From Sympetrum striolatum (lineage: Eukaryota; Arthropoda; Insecta; Odonata; Libellulidae): a DNA stretch of 64,000 nucleotides. Below the pieces are notes generated by a model. That model was given only the letters and a program-made list of their open reading frames with translations, did no database searches and had not been told where the DNA came from. This document shows, piece by piece, positions 1-12,130 of the stretch (positions are counted from its first letter, which is position 1; every line of letters begins with the position of its first letter). The position numbers were made by a program, and so were the translations under genes. The stretch lies in contig OX388344.1 in assembly GCA_947579665.1 (NCBI GenBank), positions 10,348,346 to 10,412,345 on the forward strand. Reading direction: 5' to 3'.

Positions 1-31
1 AAAAGTACTTCTTAAAGCCGATTTCTTATTC

Positions 32-170
32 TAAATGTCCATCCTCTTGAATCCAAGGGCAGCGAATGCACTAGAATGGAACTGTTAATTCTTATGCAAA
101 TGCTTCAGAATGCATAAAAGAGTATGTTCATGTCAAAAATGTCATTTCATTGCCTCATAAACCATAACCA
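32..170 (+). repeat. Dispersed repeat, copy 1
   Basis: About 135 bases here recur in the same orientation at 29262-29395. Both copies share the opening block ending in CCTCTTGAATCCAAGGG and a later block around TTCATTGCCTCATAAACC. The second copy is preceded by a pogo-like terminus (TAGTAGAAGTCCGTTA), and the first is followed at 1313 by a matching inverted terminus. Both may be internal parts of one non-autonomous pogo-type family. No coding potential is evident. Confidence 0.6.
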
Positions 171-1179
171 AAGTGCGTCCTCTAACATAAAATGTGGATC
201 ATTATTGCTCAATAATCGTCGAAACTAATAATATATCATTAGATAATCGTATTAGTTTGGATTTGGTGATGTAGCTTAATAATTAAACATGGCTTTCCAG
301 TAGGATAAGTAGTTACGAGAGTCATGCTCGTTTGGCATGAGTTTTTCTCTGGTGCCGGCAATTCTTCAACGCAGCTGGTGAGAGCAGAATTCCTTCTCCT
401 CTACCCTCAAATATCGTCTTATCGGCAGCTCTCATCTTTCCTGTCTTGTCCTCCAGGCACAAACAGAAACCTTCCCGTTCAACTCCCACCCTTTAAAGCC
501 ATGCCATCTCTCACTTCTGAAATCTTAATCGAGGGAACCGAGAAATAATGCTTTTCTTGTAATGGCGCTAATTTTTAGGAAAAAATAATCAGATAAACTA
601 TGTAAGAATGGAAAGCATTTTATTTGAAACATGGTAACAAAGCACTTTTGATTAAACATTACACAAAGCTCAATTGAAGGCAACTTGCAGGTACGTACTT
701 GTACTTAGTTACTACTAATCCTTCAGTGAAGTATTAGCCAAAAAATATCGCCGTTCCAGTCAATTCGCATTAATTGTTTCCCGACATTTGCCCCTTAGTT
801 AGTAAATACTGTCTACCGATTTCGGATTTACTCGTGGTTTCTCTTTTGCACAAATTCAAATTTCTTTACTTAACCTAAAGCCTTTCTTTTACTCTCCATC
901 ACAAAACTGTCACACTAGAAACTCAAGCGCTGCTTTTATCTCTTATATTCCCCCCCATTAGACGATTTAGTGCCAAGTTTCGAATGAAAACAAATCCCAC
1001 AGGTGGATGCCAATAAAATGATTCAAACTAGAGGGATCATTGCCGAAAAGATACAAGAGGATAAGATATAGGAGACGTGAGTTACAAAGGGGATAGTGAA
1101 ACTTGTGAGACGTCTTCGATTACGAGATATGCTACCTGAAAGACGAATATAGAACCGTGGCACTCGTTATAACGATACC
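171..1179. other. No recognisable gene
   Basis: A 74-codon open frame at 324-548 resembles nothing I know and has no gene context. The rest is A+T-rich and unassigned, possibly the interior of the element that ends at 1313. Confidence 0.4.
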
Positions 1180-1313
1180 TCAGAATTTGATCACTCGTTA
1201 TAATGGACGTAACTCCCTATTCTTTTTTCTGTGGGATGGACAACGTCCAAAGAATCACTCGTTATAACGCGACTCTAGTTATATGCCGTACTCGTTATAA
1301 CGGACTTCTACTG
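1180..1313 (+). repeat. Right end of a pogo/Tigger-like DNA element
   Basis: The motif CTCGTTATAACG occurs here four times in varied form, and the stretch ends CGGACTTCTACTG followed by TA. The reverse complement, CAGTAGAAGTCCGTTATAACG, is the style of terminal repeat seen in pogo/Tigger elements, which duplicate a TA target. The clearly related complete element at 48861-49490 supports this. The left end is not in the window or is lost. Confidence 0.55.
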
Positions 1314-3449
1314 TATTTACGAAAGACTATTATACTGATCATGTGATCCCTTCTGATTCATTCCATCCGCATTCCCATAAAGCCCCTTGTATGTATATAT
1401 AAACACGCCAGTTTCCACTCCCTAATCCACCTCCTTTTAAATGTCCCTCTCTCTCACGAAGCCTTTTCCAAAGAACTGTCCACCATCAAAACCATAGCCC
1501 GGAATGATGGTTACTCTGAAGAATTTATGAAAAAACTTTTATGGAAGAAAACCAGGAAAATTGCCTCTGCAAAAAAAAATTTGTAACCTTCAAAAATTCA
1601 GTACACTTACTTTCTGGACAAGCCTCGTATTTTGTTGATTTGCTTATCAACACCTCTTGTGATCAGTTTCCTTTGCTTGAAAACTTTCTTGGCCTAAGTC
1701 AAAGAACCTCATCTTGAGCACCTTCCATTTTAAGAAAGTATACTACTCAAGTATGAGAATATATCCAGCTATTCCAGTTTTTCTTCATCCATCTTATCAT
1801 CAACATCCTGGTTCCAGCACTTGCTTCCTTTGTCCCTTATCTTTTTTTGTTGTACATTAGGTAAGGATTTTGTGGAATGATGACTGAGATGGCCATACCC
1901 CCATCACTGCTGGGTGCAACACTCTCCTTAGAGGGTCGAGCTCCATGTATGCCATTGGCATATCAAAATTTTGGCACGTTATATACATGAGATAATTAGA
2001 TGAGGCGGCATTTTTTGACTTTTTCAACAGTGATTTAAAAATGACAGCATCACTCATAGTGTCCACTCTATGATTAGACTTGTTTTTGAGCCAATTCACT
2101 GAGGTACAGATATTGCATGAACTCCTTTTTGTCTGGATCCTATTTAATGACCTTTCTGGCAAGGTCATGATCATACCATGAATAAGCTTCTAGCGAGTTT
2201 AGCTTTGAGGATCATTAGAACTTACTAGGACTTCTACCATCTACTTTACTAGGATGTAGTACAGGGAAGAGGGAGTTTCAATTACTGTATATGCCCGGTG
2301 TATAAGTCGACCTTTGAATCCTAAAAAAAATCTCCCAAACATCAGGGCTCCACTTTTACGCCAAACACAATATTAACCCTTTACCACCAAGGGGTAAATA
2401 AGTGAAACTGCTGCATAACACTTGTTGTACCCAAACTCTAGCAACTCAGCACAATTATTTCTTACTGAAACTTATTTTTGGCAAGTCTAATTAATATAGA
2501 TATTATATAAAACAAATTTAATCAAGAAATACACTTGTGGCCGAATGTTAAAATTTTAAGCTCTGCTACCTAATTATCTGCAAGCAACCAACTACCAATA
2601 AAACCAATAATTACTACGAATAAAACCAATAAATACTACCAATAAAATCGCACGGACAAAGTTTTCTTTGGAATCAATGTGAGAAGATGGTTACATGGTA
2701 AAAAGCCATAATAATTAAATAAAATTTTTTTGTTTAACAGTTCTCTTTACTTGATGAAGATGAGGAATTTTTAAGGTTTTAAAATGACCACATATGAATT
2801 ATGACATGTTTTCATTATAAAAGAATCGGATTAATACACCATTTTCATATATTTAATTTAATTTACTTCTAATTTAATTTTGAGGAAATCCTTTTACTAG
2901 CTTTTCCATCGCGATGTCTTCGACAGGCGTCCAAGACTACAATTCCCGGTTTTATACATTTATGGTTTACTGCGATTTTAACTATTGACTCCTAGTTCAC
3001 ATTTATAACCCAACCATTAATCATAAAGGTCAATGCTAGAGCGCGCTTTGTAAAATCCTCGTTTTACCTGTATCACAAAAGACTTTCCTATGAGTTTGTT
3101 TCGTACTCTAAAATTCATTAATTATAGACGAAGATATTATTTATTTTCCATTATTGGGCCTCCTTGATAAGTATTTGGCGTTGAAAGACTTTGTTTGTGA
3201 TTGCTTCTTTCGACTATGTTCTCTTGTTACTTTTAGCCAATAGTAATGCTTGTTATTAATCCTTTAACAGTATATATTCGTGTTTTCCGTAGCCTATGAC
3301 ATTTCTTTACGATATTACGTTGGATGTTTGGCTCAGTAATGCTAATGCCAGATGGAAGTCGATATCACATCACTGTATTCCCGTTATTACCTTTTGAAGG
3401 GCAAAGAACGACTATGAAGATTATTTTCCTATATAAATAAATGTATGTA
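1314..3449. other. No supported gene; A+T-rich sequence
   Basis: A 105-codon minus-strand open frame at 1857-2174 has no recognisable motif and no introns, promoter or relatives visible here. I do not call it a gene. The remainder shows only degenerate, A+T-rich sequence. Confidence 0.4.
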
Positions 3450-4055
3450 TACATTAGGGTGTCCCAAGACGTACTGGAAAAAAAATTGCGATTTCAATTA
3501 CGCATACCCTCTATTTTTTTCTATTTGGTTTTATAAACTTACCTAATAAATATTATTGCGATTGGATTATGGTAACCCGTGCCGACTTGATGCCAAACAA
3601 TTTTGAGAAATGAAAATTTGAACAGACAAGGGGGACACCAGGTTCATGGATAATTAACAAACGGATTCTCACCAATCTTTCAGGGTACGCTCTTTGCTTA
3701 AAAATAGTGGACGCGTGTCTGGCCGTTTAACTCAATGGGCTTTTGTTTACAAAAAAATAGTAACTGAATATTGGAGTTAGGTAACCACGCCATACAAATA
3801 TATTGCTATATAGATCTCGAGTTAATTAGAATTTATTTTCTTTAATAACTAAGCAAATTATCAAAGTTCGCACAAACAAAATCCACTTTAGCATTTTTGG
3901 CCAGCTTTTTTCGATTCTAGCCCACTGTACGAAGTTATATATATTAGAATAAATATAAACTAAAATTAAAGAATGCTTGGAAGGTTTTAAGATGATATTT
4001 AATCGCAAAGAGAGAAAGAAATGGAAGAAAATAAATTCTTATTAACTCGAGATCC
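3450..4055 (+). mobile_element. Dispersed TIR-type element, copy 1
   Basis: It begins TTAGGGTGTCCCAAGACGTA. The first 370 bases recur inverted at 55745-56085 and, further diverged, at 31520-31762. The block CCAGCTTTTTTCGATTCTAG near 3900 recurs at 12086. A palindromic CTCGAGTTAA...TTAACTCGAG pair encloses 3820-4052. No transposase frame is visible, so this looks non-autonomous. Exact ends and TSD were not resolved. Confidence 0.5.
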
Positions 4056-5106
4056 TGGTTCCCGGCCCCGTCAGACTTTTTTCAACTCCGTTTTTATATT
4101 TATATTCTTGTATGGACATGATAGATGAAATACGTTTACATATGGTTGAGTGGTTTATTTTTACATGGTTCATTGATGGATATTTGGAGTTTGAGAAAAA
4201 CATTTAGTTTAATACAAATACTAACTTTCTAAATATACATCTAAAAATGAGTTCACAAAATGTTGGAAAGAGAATTTTCCAATAGTTCTGGCATTTTTTG
4301 GGCCTCAGAGACTAAATTCAAAACCAGATTTATTTCAATCTTACAGACTTTAAATTATAACAGTTGTGATTTGAATGATAACGGACATAAGCAGAGAAAA
4401 GATACGATTCTTCTCTTTTTGAAGCTAATCCCGGGATATGGCCTGAGTGATAAACTGAAAGTCATTCTCGCAATTAGTAAATCCAAAATTAGAAAATAAA
4501 ACTATACGAACATGAAAGGATGAATTTTAGAAAGATTCAATGAAAATGAGAGCGTCAAATACCAAGCTCTACTTGTTAGCTATAATTATTCATCTCTTTT
4601 CCCTTTCGAATCATAGTAATTGACCGTAATTTCTTTGATTCTTGGTCAGTTTCAATATAGATTCCTAATTCCTAGAAATGGCGCGATTTTTCTGTGAAAA
4701 TATTTAGTAGGCTTTCGTAGAGAACTGCTCGAAGAACTCTAAACGACGTATTCTGCATTTTTACTCAAACTTTTAAAAGATAAACTCATAATCTTTAAGA
4801 GCATTACTCCTTTTCACAATGTCACATGAATGACGAGGCAAAATTCGTCGAACAAAGTGAGCTCTTTTTTGGTACAATGATAAAATATACAAGAGTCAAG
4901 GTCCCAATAGGTACAACTTGCGCTCGCAGTAAACGCTTTTCTTGAAAGCCTATGACGTGCATTTCACGAGGATTTTTTCACATATGTTGTGTCTGTCTGT
5001 GGCTTTCAACCTACGAAACGCTTCAGCATTGAATACACGATTCCCTATTTCCAGGTATTCACCTACGTTTTTACTAGTACATCCTTATACCCAGGTATAT
5101 CATATG
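4056..5106. other. No supported gene
   Basis: The start (about 4056-4100, CCCCGTCAGACTTTTTTCAA) resembles the segment downstream of the tRNA-like SINE head at 41551-41625. A 79-codon open frame at 4260-4499 has no recognisable similarity. Nothing else stands out. Confidence 0.35.
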
Positions 5107-5405
5107 CAGGGCCGTAGCTAGAGCCTCGGGTGCCCTGGGGCAACAAGTAAATTTGGGGCCCCTCATACGGAAATCTTTTTTCAAATTTTAAAGTACACCT
5201 AGAGTTGTCTAGTTTGAATTTCCCGTGCATATAGGGAGACGCATATTTTGGGAGACAATTGTTCAATTTGAGGCATTTTCAGGGGCCCCTAAAGTCTTTG
5301 CCGAGGTAAGGCTCTTTCAGGGCCTAAAAAGTGGTCGACGAGAAGGGGCCCCTTCCCGTCGGGGGCCCTGGGGCACCGCCCCACCTGCCCCATGCTACGG
5401 CCCTG
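5107..5405. mobile_element. Short G+C-rich TIR element (hAT-like MITE)
   Basis: The 299-base segment starts CAGGGCCGTAGC and ends GCTACGGCCCTG, a 12-bp terminal inverted repeat of the CAGNG...CNCTG kind common in hAT elements. The interior has mirrored GGGGCCCC blocks. No matching 8-bp flanks were found, so insertion by a hAT transposase is inferred from the termini only. Confidence 0.55.
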
Positions 5406-5488
5406 GTTAGAAGAACTTCACAATAATTAAGAAACATATATTGGTGTAAAAACCTGATTTCTCGGTCTCACTCTACATAAAAAAGCGT

Positions 5489-6606
5489 TTACTTAAAAAA
5501 TGAATCTATTCTTGTCTGTTTAAAGTTATTAATACAGTGTTTGGTGACAAAATCTTCTACACGCTTTAAATTCATTAAATCATCCACTGAGGCGTTTTTA
5601 GCTAAATACAAAGAATTTAGAAACCCTAATGGTTGCGAGAGGGACTCGCTACTAAGGAATTTTATACGAATCTTCTTCCATACTCTCGATATCCGACGAT
5701 TCGCTGCTGTAATTATTTTGCTGCTCTACTAGTTGATGGTCAGCCAGTAAACCACTAACAGCAGTTTCCGCGTCTAACGCAACGAAATCATCAAAGGAGC
5801 AATATGTCCAATATGCTGGACACAGTTCTCCAGCTTTCGGTCACTAACTCCGAATTCAGCTCAGCAGATCCATCCACAGAAACATTTTCTGTATTTTTTT
5901 AAGCCCGAATGTTTGAAACACTTATTCACACTTTCGGGTGATATTTTCCCCCAGTCCAATGCAAAGCCATGGATTGCCTCCAGGACGTTCCATTTGATGC
6001 GGGTTTCTTTTGACATTAACTTCCTCATTAACGTATTAACGAGGTGTGATCTAAAATGGTATTTTATACCTCGAATAATGCCCTGATCTATTGGCTGCAA
6101 CGCACTATTTATCCCTCCAACTTTGGCATCAAAAGCCTTTAGCCATTGCGTAGAAATTTGTCCTGTCATCCATGCTTTGGCGTTGGACTCGTAAGTACAG
6201 GGAATATTTCGCTGGCTACAAAAAGCTCGGGGACGCACGGATTTTCCAATAAATAATGGTTTTAGTTTATCACATAAGCCTAAGCCTATCTCCTTACTCC
6301 ATTTTCCACCTTTGCAGCGGTCGCCCTTAACAGCCAAAGTTTTTTCCGGCAGTAAATTGTAAAACAGTGCTGTCTCATCCGCATTGTATATGTCCTAATT
6401 ATGTGGAGATTATAATTTAAAGTATTTATTGTATTTTTATAGTATTTAAACGATAATTTGATTTTTGCATTACTTAACTTTTCTTCGTATCTTTCGAGGA
6501 TCGACTTGAGAATTGGAAGCCAATCATGTACCGCTTGCTCATTTACTTCCCTGGATTCACCGCTAATTGTGTGGACTGATATTCCTCTTCTTCCTTTAAA
6601 CGTCAT
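5489..6606 (-). pseudogene. pogo/Tigger-type (CENP-B-like DDE) transposase, broken
   Basis: Read on the minus strand, the piece from 6606 carries a region before the catalytic domain (GESREVNEQAVHDW). An A+T-rich insertion near 6370-6480 follows. The catalytic core then resumes with NADET, LAVKGDRCKGGKW, CTYESNAKAWMTG and LQPIDQGIIRGIKYHF, a typical Tigger/JRKL order. The block with the second catalytic aspartate, normally between the last two motifs, is deleted, so this copy is dead. Beyond 5861 the frame breaks, but recognisable tail sequence continues (FDDFVALDAETAVSGLL, then SVDDLMNLKRVEDFV), ending QTRIDSFFK and a stop at 5489. The DNA-binding N-terminus is absent; a Helitron begins 12 bases upstream at 6619. 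Family assignment is strong; activity is excluded. Confidence 0.85.
5495..5518 (-). other. PCNA-interacting (PIP-box-like) C-terminus of the pogo pseudogene
   Basis: The last residues before the stop codon are QTRIDSFF plus K. This fits the PIP-box pattern Q-x-x-(I/L/M)-x-x-(F/Y)-(F/Y). The Drosophila pogo transposase is known to bind PCNA through a C-terminal motif of this type. The match is to a consensus; binding is not shown. Confidence 0.6.
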
Positions 6607-6902
6607 TAGAGGATAAAATCTTATATATATATATAAAAATGGATGTTTGTTTGTATGTTTGTATGTTCCAGATAATCTCGAAAACTAGATGTTGCACAAT
6701 GTTCAAACTTTTAACATCATTAAATGTATTCCCTGGGATGATCAAGTGGTACTTTTAATTTTCCTAAAGTCCACGGTTCGAATCCAGACGAGTAAAACAG
6801 TTTGCATAAGAAATACACGTAAAGTTCATTTTTTTCGTTGCATGATTCGTTTCTTTTGCAAAACTAAATTAGAAAGAACAGTCGTAGGAAGTCGAAACTA
6901 GC

Positions 6903-7930
6903 ATCAAAAGAAGGGAAATAGAATACAGATTCTTATTTTGGTCGTGAAATATCGTTTGCGACTCGAAATTGCGAGAATTTTGATAAAATATACGAAAATT
7001 TTGTCTAAATTTCCATGTAGTAAACAACTCATTCCCTTGACGATATAATTTTTTTTAAATTCGAATTTGTTGACGAGTCTGTAGCAACCAAGTTTTATTT
7101 ACATCAACTTAATTGTTTACCGTCTTTTTCGTAAAATGAAATGAGATTTATAACAGTGGTTTACTGAAAATGGATTTCTGTCGATCAATTCAACTGGTTG
7201 CGTATAAATATCCTGGTACGTTGCGTAAGTTTTGAAGTATATTCTTCTGAATTAAGTACTAGATCTAATCTCTTTGCAATGATGTATTTAGCGATTGACG
7301 GGAATGGAGTTAGAGAAGAACGTAAAGATTTCCCAGATTCGGTGTTTGTAATCTTTGAAGAGTTGAACGGCGAGTTGTAAAGTTGTAGCAAACCTCGAGC
7401 ATCGTATGATAGACCAAAAAGGTAAAGAAATTTTATTTTATTACATGCAGAATATAAAAATTGATTCAATCGTTGTTTTTAAGTGCTTCCACTCCATATT
7501 CATTTACTATCCTTCTGTTATTGGTGTTTAATTTTTGTTTCTATTTTGACATTGCGATTACTTTTGTGGTTCGTGTTTATGTTACACATTTTAAGATTGA
7601 GATACCAGTCAGTTCCAAAATAGATTTACTTTCCGAGTAGAATATTCATCGTTGGTTATTTGAGTGAAATGTAATTTATTTCTGTCATTTACGTTTAATG
7701 CTTGATTCATTTGGCCCCTTTGTACCTGTATGAAAATGTAACTTTAAACGTGGTACTGCTTATCCTAATGTGATCTAAGAATATATACATATATATATTT
7801 CAAAACAAGGGAAATAGAATAAAGATTTAGATATTTTGGCTGAGAGATATCGTATGCGATTTGAAATTGCGAGAATTTTGATAAAATATACGAAAATTCC
7901 GTCTAAATTTTCATGTTATAAACAAACCCT
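6903..7930 (+). repeat. Internal direct repeat within Helitron 1
   Basis: About 130 bases at 6903-7040 recur at 7800-7930 with high similarity. They share GGGAAATAGAATA and, perfectly, GAAATTGCGAGAATTTTGAT. The spacing of about 900 bases suggests a duplicated 5' module. Confidence 0.7.
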
Positions 7931-10197
7931 TGACGATCAAGGCGATTGTTGATTCCGAACTCATGTGTTAGAAGAAGAAGACATGGCGGATTAAACTGGA
8001 CATGGCCAGTTAAAATAAATTTTGAAAATAAGAGTTGAAGATTTATGATGAAGAAAAAATTGAAAGGCATTTTAAATTTTTTTTGTGACAAACAATATCC
8101 TGTGAAGAAACGCACGTTGAAAGGTACGAACATTTTTTCATTGATTTTTTCAATTTTCTTTAAGCGTCTGTGAAAACCGAGTTTTGTTTATGGTAACGTA
8201 ATTGTTAACTGAATTTTCAGTGAAATAAAACGATTTTGAAATTCGTACGTTGATAGAATTTGCATTCTCGCTGTCAATTCCAGTGATTTAAAATCATGAC
8301 GTGGTAAGTTGTGGACATCTCTCATATTATTTTTGAGTTTTGACGGAAATTACGGACGTCCTTATTTCTTATGTTTAATCGGTCTTTGTTTTCCTTCAAG
8401 TTTTGAGCGACGAGTGGTCAGGAGCGAATAAGTAACATTTCAAAGCCTAAAAAGGTAAAGGGATTTCAGTTATCTGTAGACCGCAAAAAATCTACGATAT
8501 TGTAGTAGAATGGGTAACCCCTTACTTCAATCCAAATCCAAACTACTGCCCGCGGGACGCATCTACTGTTTGATAGTTAATAAAGCTGAAAAGTTTGGAG
8601 ACCCCTACTTGAAACGCAGTATATTGTGGATATCATAGACACAGGTATAATAGTTTTTGAAATCATTTCTCAGTTTTGCAATCACAAATGAATAAAGTCT
8701 ATTCTACTGCACTATAATACTATGCTGTTTTGTGTTGAAAATTCTTACTGCAACAGATGTAAAAACGTTTAAAAAACTTATGTAACATTAATGGCCGGTA
8801 TTGTAATGTATATTTTGCGTTGTTTATAACTTTAATCTTCATATAAATGGCTTTGTCTTTTCGTCATATTGTTTATCAGTTTCAATATTATGAAATTGCA
8901 TGATTTTATGTATTGTTAATTGTTGAAAGTGAAAAATTCTGTTTTTTTTCGAAACCGTATAGAAATAACTAATGCTGTGGAAATTATAGCTGCAGTAGCA
9001 ATATCAACGTTCAATTATAATTACGAGCATCGTGATCAACTTACTGATTTATGCATTTCGTTATGAATATATAGTATGATTTACTTAGGTGTTTACTGGA
9101 CGGAGTGCCATGTCGAAATAAAACTCTGATATTGAAAACAGCTAACCCAAATGACAATACATATTTAACATACTGTACGCTGAAATTTATTAATTTGACC
9201 TCAGCCGAAGAATAGGTTATAATTCTTAAACATCTTGAACATAAGTTTGTTTTCGGGATAAGAAACTATACAGATAACCACAAAATGTAAATTTACTTAA
9301 GCCACTATGCACCTTCTCAACGGAGGTAGGTGGTGTCTGTATTTATTGATTACTGTGAAGATTCTACGCTGAATATATTTTGTGGGTCCAGGAAATAATT
9401 TATTTTAGAAGTTTTTCATTAGTTACTGGAGAAGGAATTAATATATCAGATCATTTACACTGCTAATATTTTCCCCAGCCATACGTCACTCGCAGAGTAC
9501 ATAAATCTAAAAATCTTAACCAAGTCCCGTACACAGACATATCGGCAAAGTGTTTACCGAGATCAAACTAGCATTTTTCGAAGCCTTATCACTTGGATCC
9601 AAAAGGAACTTTCCTGACATATTTCTGTGTGAGACTGCCAATGTTATTATTCGATCGAAAATATTTTCAGCAATAAAATAATTGCAAATATTTATTAGGT
9701 TTTTAATCAAATACTTTTCTGCTCACTTAACCCAATGCACTTATCATATAATGAATTTCGACTTACGAGCATAGCTCCACAGACTGATTTCGGTAAAGTT
9801 GTCCCTCTATTGTCATGGCTTTTATCGTTTCATCCTAAAATGGCGTTGTGTCTTGCACTTAATCATTCCCAAGATCTACGACTACGTTCCTGGGCATTAA
9901 TTAACATACCACTACATTTTATACGAGTCACGAATTCTCACTAACAACCTCATGTTATAAGTATAGCCAAGATAAAACAATGAAACATACCTTCTGGTTC
10001 CATGATACACCATTTCTTATTTAATGTCTATAGTTTTTTCTTCACGTAAGAAATACAACAATGACGTCTTTGTCCATTCTCGGAATTACACTTATTCAGT
10101 TACTGACGATATCCTCTCAATGATGACCAGTCGAAAGTTTGCGGCTTCAGTCGGCGTAGAAAGAAGAAAAATGCTCCTTTAGGAGATAAAAGTCAGA

Positions 10198-10392
10198 GGG
10201 GAAGAAGCTATTATGTATGCCTCTTTTCATACGTAGATACATTTTCATACATTGTAACCGAAAAGCTCATTCAGATACTAGAACCTGCCTTTAGATATAA
10301 AGAAGATGTAAGCCAAGGGAGAAGAAGCTAAAGTAAGCCTCACTTTCATATGTAGATACATTTTGACACATTGTCACGGAAAAGATCATCAA
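10198..10392 (+). repeat. Two-copy tandem repeat, period about 121
   Basis: The block around GAAGAAGCTA...CTTTTCATACGTAGATACAT near 10200 repeats near 10320 with the same order of sub-motifs. It lies just inside the 3' end of Helitron 1. Confidence 0.6.
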
Positions 10393-10746
10393 CCTGCGTA
10401 AAATTGAATATTGAGTTAGAGTGGATTTGTAGACTCAATTGTGACTTACATTTCTTGATATATTGGTTTCGAAAGTCTGGTATTCGCTATTTAACAACAA
10501 TTATGAAGAATTTGTTACGATCAAGGTTATTACACTGATATTCATGAAATTAAAAATCCCCGTTGAGAATCAACGGGTACTTCAGCTAGTTCTTAAATAA
10601 AATTAAATCAGCAACAAAAACCTTCTCTCGCCCCGCCTGACAAAAATAGGCCAAAATGAGTGAATCCTCCTTTTCTAGGAGGTACATCATATCACCTGGC
10701 TAATCTTCTTCCTCGGACATCTACACCCCTTGAAGTCTCTCAAGGG

Positions 10747-10890
10747 TTCTTTGCAAAGGAAAATATGTCGGCCAAACCGGGCGCAGCCTGAGATTTGTTG
10801 AACACCGCAGCATCCTGGGGTCTTCTGAATTTTCAGACCCCTGCGCGTATTCAAGCTCCTTCGAAGGGAGATTATCGCACTCATTGCATA
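10747..10890 (+). pseudogene. GIY-YIG endonuclease fragment of a Penelope-like element
   Basis: One forward frame reads RKYVGQTGRSLRFVEHRS. This matches the YxGQTGRSL...EH part of the GIY-YIG domain found at the C-terminus of Penelope-like reverse transcriptases. The frame stays open for a few dozen residues, but the preceding catalytic block and the RT are missing. A second, better preserved copy of this domain type lies at 39869-40366. I read this as a 5'-truncated, decayed retroelement. Confidence 0.5.
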
Positions 10891-11167
10891 AAGGCGGAAG
10901 AAAGGACGCGATGGAACCCATGCAAATAATTTCCACGAAACACTTACTTCGACTTCCCAAACCCTTTCCCCCTCTTTAAGCTTACCAAGAAACATTCACT
11001 TCCCCCTCTACGTCTCCCCACCCCCCATTACCGATTATCGACAGTAAGGAGCGAACGCGACCTCCGAGAGGCATCGACGAAGCGTTTTAGGGAAATAATC
11101 GCACGGACGGATATTTATTTTTGGTCTTTCTTTCCCCCAGGCTATTCTTCTTGTTCGGTTGGCAATC

Positions 11168-11829
11168 TTAAGATTGGTTTGCAGCAGTTGTATTCCGTCT
11201 CCACTCCTCCCGATCTTGCACCAGTCTCTTTAGCTCTAAGTAGGTAAGTAACCCATATCTTCTGCAATCAGATGTAGGTATTCCTTTCTCGATCTGCCTT
11301 GCCTTGCGTTGGTGCCCCTGACTGAGCCTTCCAATACTGTTGTTAACAATCCTCCGTGTCTTAGGGTGTGGCCTATGCAGGAGTCTCTTCTCTTTCTCAT
11401 TGTGCTCCACAGAAATGGCACTTCTTCAGCTCTCCTTAATACCTCCTCATTGGCCACCTTGTCTACCCACGATGTCTTGAGGATTCTCCGGTAGCACCAC
11501 ATCTCAAATGTCTCAATCCGTTTTCTTCCATCCGGAGCAAGAGTCCATGTCTCGCTTCCATAAAGTAAAACGCTCCATACGAAGGTCTTGAGGAGGCGTT
11601 TTCTTAAACACAGGTTGATACTGTTGGATGTAAGGAGCATTTTATTTTTATTAAAAGCCGCCTTTGCCTGATTAATCCTACTAATGAGATCTTTATCACT
11701 TCGACCATCTGAATTGATTTTGCTTCCAAGGTACTTGAACACCTGCACTGTTTTAAGCCTTTGACCATCTAGCATAAGAATAATACAAATATTCAGCTGT
11801 GTCCATACAAACCCCGTATTATGAAGCAT
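11168..11829 (-). pseudogene. Non-LTR retrotransposon (LINE), C-terminal part of reverse transcriptase
   Basis: The minus strand encodes FKYLGSKINSDGRSDKDL, INQAKAAFNKNKMLLTS, LLKTFVWSVLLYGSETWTL and FEMWCYRRILKTSWVDKV. These form the standard string of motifs downstream of the RT catalytic core in many arthropod non-LTR elements. A later segment, LGRTLRHGG-like and then DREEWRR, is in a second frame, so there is a frameshift near 11300. The RT catalytic motif, the endonuclease and all upstream sequence are absent. This is the usual 5' truncation left by target-primed reverse transcription. The copy cannot move itself. Confidence 0.85.
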
Positions 11830-11833
11830 AAAA

Positions 11834-12130
11834 ATTAGGTTTATAATGCCGCATCGTTTTTTACCCGATGATTTCGCTCATTATGGTTCAGGATTGGCTT
11901 GAAATTGAAGAATTTTGCGAAACATCGAGGACCGGCATTTTTCGTGAAATTTGGTCAACTTTGTCCCCCTGTAGAATTTTAACGCGTTGGACCCAACGCA
12001 AATGGTTTCACAGCTATGTACAGAATTTTTTAAGAACGACTATGCGAAGTTTCAAGGTCCGCACTCAAGAAAAGCACATTTTTATTTTTGGCCAGCTTTT
12101 TTCTATTCTAGCCCACTGTGCAGCGTAATA
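11834..12130 (+). repeat. Dispersed repeat sharing an end with the 3450 and 31520 elements
   Basis: The final 45 bases (GGCCAGCTTTTTTCTATTCT, then AGCCCACTGTGC) match 3890-3935. A weaker inverted match is at 31885-31915 (GCACTGTGGGCTA). An 86-codon open frame here is not recognisable. Confidence 0.45.

Larger units (their letters stand above)
6619..10589 (+). mobile_element. Non-autonomous Helitron, copy 1
   Basis: The 5' end reads A|TCTTATATATATATATAAAA. The 3' end carries a hairpin at 10559-10577 (CCCGTTGA, GAA, TCAACGGG), nine bases, then CTAG followed by T. A TC start, a 3' hairpin, a CTRR end and insertion between A and T are Helitron hallmarks. No Rep/helicase frame is present, so it depended on another element. 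Its 5' portion matches, in inverted orientation, the 5' portions of the Helitrons at 21506-26035 and 47600-48228. It holds an internal direct repeat (6903-7040 and 7800-7930) and another pair near 10198-10392. It contains no host gene fragment that I can identify. Confidence 0.8.

Noticed and set aside
1857..2174. 105-codon minus-strand frame as a small gene
   Set aside because: No recognisable motif, splice context or second copy in the window; length is possible by chance.
5225..5410. Forward frame with GC-rich, proline-rich end
   Set aside because: It lies within the terminal inverted repeat of a MITE and reflects the element's G/C-rich ends.
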